Positions 59,117-64,000 of a stretch of DNA of 64,000 nucleotides are shown here, piece after piece. Below the pieces are notes generated by a model. It saw only the letters and a list, made by a program, of their open reading frames with translations. It was not told the DNA's origin and made no database searches. The stretch spans positions 25,117 through 89,116 of the forward strand of contig CANJLW010000016.1 of assembly GCA_947475245.1 (NCBI GenBank), read 5' to 3'. The first letter of the stretch is position 1, and each line of letters opens with the position of its first letter. This DNA comes from Acetobacteraceae bacterium (GTDB lineage Bacteria; Pseudomonadota; Alphaproteobacteria; Acetobacterales; Acetobacteraceae). The position numbers and the translations under genes were made by a program.

Positions 59117-60642
59117 ACACATCGGCTCCGGCAGCGGGACTATCGCTTCGCACCATCGTCTGCCTCGGCGGCGGATTGGGGCTCCTCGGACTATTATTCC
59201 CGGCGGAAATCGCGACCGCGATCCAGACCTGGTCGGTGTCCACAGCCTATAATCACTGCTTCCTGGTGCTGCCGATCGTCGCCTATCTGATCTGGGATCG
59301 TAAGGCCGAATTGCAGGGTCTGCGCGCCGAACCGATGCCGTTGATCGGCCTGCTCGGCATACCGCTGGCATTCGTTTGGCTGATCGCCGAACGGCTTGGG
59401 ATCATGGAAGGGCGGCAACTCGTCGCCGTTACGTTCCTTGAAATTCTGTTGTTTGCGGTTCTGGGCCGACGTCTGTGGTGGGCCGTCTCCGGCCCGCTGC
59501 TGTATCTGTATTTCCTGGTGCCGTTCGGCGAGTTTCTGGTGCCGAAACTTCAGGATGTCACCGCCGTTTTCATTCGCAACGGAATGGCGCTGACGGATAT
59601 CCCGACCTTTATCGACGGCTACACCATCGAAATTCCCGCCGGCACGTTCTATGTCGCGGAAGCCTGCGCCGGTCTGCGCTTCCTGATCGCGTCCATCGCG
59701 TTCGGCGTACTGTATGCGCTGATGATGTATCGCAGCCCCGTGCGGCGCACCGTCTTCATTGTCGCATCCATCATCATCCCGGTCATCGCCAACGGCTTCC
59801 GCGCGCTGGGCATCGTCTTGCTCGGTCACTATCTCGGCAGCGCCCAGGCGGCGGCGGCCGATCATGTGATCTATGGCTGGGTCTTCTTCTCCGCGGTGAT
59901 TCTGGTGCTGATCGCCATCGGTCTGCCGTTCCGGGAAGATGAAATCAAATTGTCGTCCGCGACGCTGCCGGCATGGCCCGATCTGAATCCGATCGGTGGC
60001 AATCGCGGCGTCGTGGCGATCGGCATCCTGGTCGTGGTCGCGGCGATCAGCCCGATCCTGGCCTTTGGCCTGAATGCCTCCAACACCGCGCCCGCAGCCG
60101 CGATCGAACCGCTGGACCCCGGCGTGGGCTGCGTCACCGTCGCCGCCAAGCCGTCCAATTCCCATACCGGTCTGGCCTCGACCCTGGTACAGCGCATCGC
60201 CTGCGGGCCGGTCGAATACGATCTCCGCATCGCCACCTTCTCTCCCCGCAGCACCGCCGCGCCTGTCATGGCGGAACGGCGGCGTCTGAGCCGTGTGATC
60301 GAGGCGGAGGATACGACCGAAACCTGGCTGCCCTCCAGCATGGGCGATCTGCCGGCATGGCGCATGGTTCGATCCAACCACCCGGCGTTTTCGCTGGCCG
60401 TCGCCGTTTGGGTCGATGGACTGCCGGTGCGCCCGGGCATGGCGATGCGCGCGCGGATGGCCGTCACCAGCCTGCTCGGCGGGCAGTTGGCGCCCGTTGT
60501 CGTCAGCGTGGCCCCGGCACAGGATTGGGCGACCCTAAGCCCCGAGGAACAGCGCCGCAGCGATCACGCGCTGTCGGAGTTTCTGTTGTCGCACCCCGAC
60601 ATCAACCAGCAAATCGCGCGTTTGGCGGGGCACGGCCGTTAG
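59113..60642 (+). CDS. xrtA: exosortase A with C-terminal EpsI-like domain
   Basis: A 509-residue fusion. The first ~270 residues are an eight-helix exosortase with the expected active site: Cys185 in VAEACAGLRF, Arg230 in NGFRALGIV and His251 in DHVIYGW. After one more membrane helix, the C-terminal ~200 residues are an EpsI-type (DUF3485) periplasmic domain. XrtA cleaves PEP-CTERM tails and is thought to join the substrates to a lipid or glycolipid anchor in the inner membrane. It is the last gene of the plus-strand run; an SDR gene converges 21 bases later. Confidence 0.92.
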   Translation: MNTSAPAAGLSLRTIVCLGGGLGLLGLLFPAEIATAIQTWSVSTAYNHCFLVLPIVAYLIWDRKAELQGLRAEPMPLIGLLGIPLAFVWLIAERLGIMEGRQLVAVTFLEILLFAVLGRRLWWAVSGPLLYLYFLVPFGEFLVPKLQDVTAVFIRNGMALTDIPTFIDGYTIEIPAGTFYVAEACAGLRFLIASIAFGVLYALMMYRSPVRRTVFIVASIIIPVIANGFRALGIVLLGHYLGSAQAAAADHVIYGWVFFSAVILVLIAIGLPFREDEIKLSSATLPAWPDLNPIGGNRGVVAIGILVVVAAISPILAFGLNASNTAPAAAIEPLDPGVGCVTVAAKPSNSHTGLASTLVQRIACGPVEYDLRIATFSPRSTAAPVMAERRRLSRVIEAEDTTETWLPSSMGDLPAWRMVRSNHPAFSLAVAVWVDGLPVRPGMAMRARMAVTSLLGGQLAPVVVSVAPAQDWATLSPEEQRRSDHALSEFLLSHPDINQQIARLAGHGR

Positions 60643-60663
60643 ACTCACGGCGGGTAATCGGCT

Positions 60664-61419
60664 TCAGATCGCCAACCCGCCGTTAACGTGCAGCATGTGG
60701 CCGGTGATGTAACCGGCCCGCGGCGATGCCAGAAAGGCGACGGCGTCGGCGACGTCCGACGGTTTGCCGATCCGCCCCAACGGGATATGGGCGGTCTGCC
60801 GAGCAAGTGCCTCGGCCGAAATCGCGCGATGGGCACCGCCGTCCTTTTCGATAAAGCCGGGCACAACTGCGTTGACCGTAATCCCGTCCGGGCCGAGCGC
60901 GACGGCAAGCGCGCGCACCAGCGCTTCCATGCCGGCCTTGGCGGCGGCGGAGGCCGGAAAGGTTTGCAGGTTGGCGCGATAGGCGTGCGCGACGAAGCTG
61001 GAAATCGCGACGATGCGCGCTTGATCGCCCTGCTTCAGATGCGGGATCGCGGCGCGTGTCAGCCGGAAGAACGCCCCCTGGATCGCTTCCACCGAGGCAG
61101 TCATCGCCGCGTCCGTCAGGTCGGCAAGCGGCGTGCGATCGGCGAAGCCCGCGTTGCTGACGACGACATCCAGCCCCCCGAACCGCTCCGCCGCGTATTG
61201 CACCAGCCGATCCGGCGCGGTCGGGTCGGTCAGATCCGCCAGCATGATTTCGGCCTGTCCGCCGGCGGACCGGATTGCGTCGGCAACGGCTTGCGCGCCG
61301 TCGGCGTTGCGTCGGGTATGCACCAGAAATGCCGTATCGGGCGCGGCGAGCGTTCGGCAGATAGCGGCGCCAATGCCGCTGGCGGCTCCGGTGACAAGGA
61401 TGGATCGGGGGCGGGTCAT
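60664..61419 (-). CDS. short-chain dehydrogenase/reductase with altered catalytic motif
   Basis: A 251-residue SDR. TGAASGIGAAIC is the NAD(P) motif, VSNAG the NNAG-like strand and Ser140/Ser141 (AISSF) the catalytic serine. The Y-x3-K motif reads S-A-A-A-K (Ser157, Lys161), so the catalytic tyrosine is missing. The C-terminal VNAVVPGFIEKDGG and GYITGHMLHVNGGL blocks are normal. It may be inactive as a reductase or use another residue (Tyr147 is near). ATG 61419 is the start. It is divergent from the luciferase-like gene. Confidence 0.85.
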   Translation of the reverse strand: MTRPRSILVTGAASGIGAAICRTLAAPDTAFLVHTRRNADGAQAVADAIRSAGGQAEIMLADLTDPTAPDRLVQYAAERFGGLDVVVSNAGFADRTPLADLTDAAMTASVEAIQGAFFRLTRAAIPHLKQGDQARIVAISSFVAHAYRANLQTFPASAAAKAGMEALVRALAVALGPDGITVNAVVPGFIEKDGGAHRAISAEALARQTAHIPLGRIGKPSDVADAVAFLASPRAGYITGHMLHVNGGLAI

Positions 61420-61527
61420 GCCGATCACCCTATGCGGAGGAACGATCGCCGCCAATGGCGAAGCCGAACCGTTCGCGGCATGATCGTGTCCATCGTCAAA
61501 ACACGATCATCGACAGGGAATCGTCAT

Positions 61528-62607
61528 ATGGAAATCTGGACGTCGGGCGTCGCTTCTCCCCGAGCATCCGCGCGCACCGCCCGCGCGCTGGAAGAAGCCG
61601 GCTGGGATGGATTCATGGTGGTCGATTCACAAAACCTGTCCGGCGATCCCTATGTCGCGCTCGCCATGGCCGCGACCGCGACCACCCGCATCGGCCTGGG
61701 CACCGGGGTGACCAACACGGTGACGCGCCACGCCTCGGTGACCGCCTGCTCCATCGCCAGCGTCGATCGTGTCTCCAACGGTCGCGCCGTGCTGGGCATC
61801 GGGCGGGGCGATTCCGCGCTCGCGCATCTGGGGCGGGCACCGGCTCGGCTGGGACCCTTCGCGCGCTATCTCGGACAGTTGCAGACCTATCTGCGCGGAG
61901 AGGCCGTGCCATTCGAGGCCATCGATATTCCCACCGATGTCGCGCCGCCGATGTCGGAGTTGGAACTGGCCGACGCGCCGCCGTCGAGCCGCATCGCCTG
62001 GATCGCCCAAGGGCTCGAAGGTGGACGAAAGGTTCCGGTGGAGGTCGCCGCCAGCGGTCCGAGGGTCATCGCCGCGGCGGCCCTGCATGCGGATCGGGTG
62101 ATGTTCGCGCTGGGCGCGGATGAGGAGCGGATTGCCTGGGGCATTGAAACTGCCCGCAAGGCCCGACGCGACGCGGGCCTGGACCCTGATGCGGTCGCGT
62201 TCGGCGCCTACATCAATTGCGGCTGCCACCCGGATGTGGAGCGCGCGCGCGGCCTGGTCAAAGGCGGACTGACGACGTTCGCGCGCTTCTCCGTCATGCA
62301 CGGCAAGGCGAGCGGCCCGGTCTCCGACAGCGACCGCGCCGTGCTGCACGATCTGCGGAATTCCTATGACATGAAGGCGCATACGCAGGCGGACTCCCGA
62401 CAGGCGGGCGTGCTGACGCCGGCGTTCATCGATCGCTTCGCCATTGCCGGGTCGCCTGACCATTGCATCGACCGGCTGCGCCGTCTCGCGCGTCTTGGGT
62501 TGGACAAGGTGTCGCTGAGCGGCGGCATGCGCGGTGCGTCGGCCGAGGATGCCGCCGTGTCCATGCAATTGCTGGCCCGCGACGTGCTGCCCGGGGTGCG
62601 GGCGTAG
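61528..62607 (+). CDS. luciferase-like (LLM) flavin/F420-dependent oxidoreductase
   Basis: A 359-residue TIM-barrel oxidoreductase of the luciferase-like family. Visible blocks are EEAGWDGFMVVDSQNLSGDP, TTRIGLGTGVTNTVTRHA, GRAVLGIGRGDSALAHLG and VEVAASGPRVIAAAALHADR. It would use FMNH2 or F420H2; the cofactor cannot be decided. ATG 61528 has AGGGAA upstream. It is divergent from the SDR gene across 108 bases. Just beyond its 3' end begins a gene-free repeat region. Confidence 0.87.
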   Translation: MEIWTSGVASPRASARTARALEEAGWDGFMVVDSQNLSGDPYVALAMAATATTRIGLGTGVTNTVTRHASVTACSIASVDRVSNGRAVLGIGRGDSALAHLGRAPARLGPFARYLGQLQTYLRGEAVPFEAIDIPTDVAPPMSELELADAPPSSRIAWIAQGLEGGRKVPVEVAASGPRVIAAAALHADRVMFALGADEERIAWGIETARKARRDAGLDPDAVAFGAYINCGCHPDVERARGLVKGGLTTFARFSVMHGKASGPVSDSDRAVLHDLRNSYDMKAHTQADSRQAGVLTPAFIDRFAIAGSPDHCIDRLRRLARLGLDKVSLSGGMRGASAEDAAVSMQLLARDVLPGVRA

Positions 62608-62814
62608 GCGTTCTCGCGGGCTGATTGGGGGCAGGGGAGGGGCGGGGCGCATCACGTTGCGATTGGCGCGGAGCGGGCGATTGGGTAGTTCGGTGGCATG
62701 GCTGTGCTACTCCGAAAGTCTGATGGTTCCGCGTTGGTTGGCGACGCTTGGTCTGCCCTGTGTTTGTGCGCGCGGTGTCCGCGACCTCGTGGGGCGATGG
62801 GCAGGCAGAAGTGC

Positions 62815-63810
62815 TGTGAAAACGCGGACCGGCGTCCGGGGATGGAGCCGAACCCTTGCGCGGTCGGCGCTTCGCCGCTTGGCGCGTCGGAGGCGAAATC
62901 CGCGCATAAAAGCTCATGCGCCGTGAGAGGCCGCCCGAACCGCCGAGCGATCCATCGCGCCAGCTTGGCGTGCGCGCATTTCCGGGGGGAAAACCTCATG
63001 CGCCCTGAGAACGCGGTTCGGCGTCCGGGGATCGGGCCGCACTCTCGTCGGGCCGCCGTTTTGCTGCTCGGCGCGTCGACGGTGAAATTCGAACATAAAA
63101 GCTCATGCGCCGTGAGAAACTGCCCGAACCGCCGAGCGGCCGTGACTGGATCAGACATGCCTGCATCGCCCCGTCGCGCCCGCATGGCGCGCGCGCATTT
63201 CCGGGGGGAAAACCTCATGCGCCGTGAGAACGCGGTTCGGCGTCCGAGGATCGGGCCGAACTCTCGCGCGGTCGCCGTTCCGTCGCTCGGCGCGTCGACG
63301 GCGAAATCCGAGCATAAAAGCTCATGCGCCGTGAGAAACCGCCCGAACCGCCGAGCGTCCGTGACCGTATCAGACGTATCTGCGTCGCCCCATCGCGCCT
63401 GTATGGCGCGCGCGCATCTCCGGGGGGAAAACCTCATGCGCCCTGAGAACGCGGTTCGGCGTCCGAGGATCGGGCCGAACTCTCGCGCGGTCGCCGTTTC
63501 GTCGCTCGGCGCGTCACCGGCAGAATGCGCGCATAAAACCTCATGCGCCGTGAGCACGCTCCGTCTACCCGGGAGGCTCCGCGAACCTCCGCGCCAACTC
63601 CGTGCAACTCCCAAGTACCGAATGTCGCCCAACCCGCCCCCGCCGGAGCGGCGCGAGAAAGAAGCCCAGACAACGCGCCAACATTCGGCACCCAACGCGG
63701 ACGCTTTTGGACACTGCGCGTTCCACCGAAACAATCCACCGCACCCGGGCAATCGCCCCGCGGCCCGCGCGGCCCGGAAACCCGACGGAAAGAACCTCAT
63801 GCGCCGTGAG
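62815..63810. repeat. 219-bp-period repeat array with eight CTCATGCGCCSTGAG near-palindromes
   Basis: The 15-mer CTCATGCGCC[G/C]TGAG starts at 62913, 62995, 63102, 63214, 63321, 63433, 63540 and 63796. From the second to the seventh copy the spacing alternates 107 and 112 bases, a 219-bp unit of two half-units. One type of half follows GCATAAAA, the other GGGGGAAAAC. The first interval is 30 bases short (a deletion). Long frames are open on both strands, but this follows from GC-rich repeats with a period divisible by three; none has a recognisable start, domain or ribosome site. Region 62608-62814 holds nothing I can name. Confidence 0.85.
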
Positions 63811-63918
63811 AAACCACCACCCACCCCCGAACCCCAGCCGGTCGATTGCGTGCCGTCTTGTTGCGGTGCACAATAGCCTCCCCACCTCACCGTCGTTCGA
63901 TTTTTCCGCGAGCCCCCA

Positions 63919-64000
63919 ATGCCGCTGCATGTCGCCCTGACCCATCGTACGTCTTACCGGTATGACCGCCTCGTGGCCCTCGGGCCGCAGACGATCAGAC
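63919..64000 (+). CDS. transglutaminase-family protein, N-terminal fragment
   Basis: Only the first 27 codons are inside the window. They read HVALTHRTSYRYDRLVALGP, the characteristic N terminus of bacterial transglutaminase-like proteins with a beta-strand domain before the Cys-His-Asp core. The ATG at 63919 has no strong ribosome site. Active-site residues lie outside the window. Confidence 0.8.
   Translation, partial: MPLHVALTHRTSYRYDRLVALGPQTIR

Noticed and set aside
62913..63810. CRISPR array
   Set aside because: The conserved unit is 15 bp and palindromic, and the 107/112-bp intervals are themselves repeated rather than unique spacers. No cas genes are present.
62652..63890. Open frames of about 390-410 codons on both strands across the repeat region
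   Set aside because: They follow the 219-bp repeats (73 codons, so the period keeps any frame open), lack ribosome sites and domains, and are Arg/Ser/Ala-rich as expected for GC-rich non-coding DNA.

Overview
The window is GC-rich, densely packed Gram-negative DNA with many ATGA start/stop overlaps. Gene content (XrtA exosortase/EPS locus, LodA-type quinoprotein, KorAB-type oxidoreductase, Wza/Wzz export genes, sigma-54 regulators) suggests an alphaproteobacterium, plausibly Rhodospirillales/Acetobacteraceae-like. The taxon is an inference; there is no rRNA or other marker gene.

Layout. 1-1.7 kb: the 3' part of a minus-strand unit with a radical SAM/SPASM protein, a small PqqD-like protein and an unrecognised protein cut by the window edge. 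2.0-15.7 kb: a first exopolysaccharide (EPS) locus. It has a sigma-54 response regulator, an Hpt protein and a fused WecG-WcaJ initiating transferase on the minus strand. Divergent from these are two GT2s, one GT4, a Wzx-type flippase and an ATP-grasp enzyme, then a terminator, then Wza-like, Wzz-like and O-antigen ligase/polymerase-like genes. 15.7-20.1 kb: an AT-richer accessory patch with a 151-bp MITE-like element, a ~170-bp imperfect duplication, the remnant of a second EamA gene, and two small modules (thioesterase+EamA exporter; MFS+ArsR). 20.2-31 kb: metabolic genes, including a LodB-like flavoprotein and a 986-residue catalase-like/LodA-like fusion. 31-38.8 kb: a KorC-KorA-KorB-like 2-oxoacid oxidoreductase operon, an acyl-CoA carboxyltransferase and a crotonase.

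38.8-60.6 kb: a second EPS locus of the exosortase A (XrtA) type. It carries a flippase, GT4, PrsT-like TPR protein, PrsR, PrsK, EpsB-type sugar transferase, tRNA-Val(TAC), Wza-type export lipoprotein, chain-length determinant, tyrosine kinase, outer-membrane barrel, AAA ATPase, polysaccharide deacetylase, FemAB protein, glycosyltransferase and XrtA. The expected job is synthesis and export of a polysaccharide plus C-terminal processing and anchoring of PEP-CTERM proteins. No PEP-CTERM substrate is encoded in the window.

60.7-62.6 kb holds an SDR and a luciferase-like oxidoreductase. 62.8-63.8 kb is a non-coding-looking array with eight copies of a 15-bp near-palindrome at alternating 107/112-bp spacing (219-bp period). 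The right edge begins a transglutaminase-family gene. The points most worth a second look are this array, the catalase-LodA fusion, the repeats bracketing the accessory modules, and several enzymes lacking expected catalytic residues.
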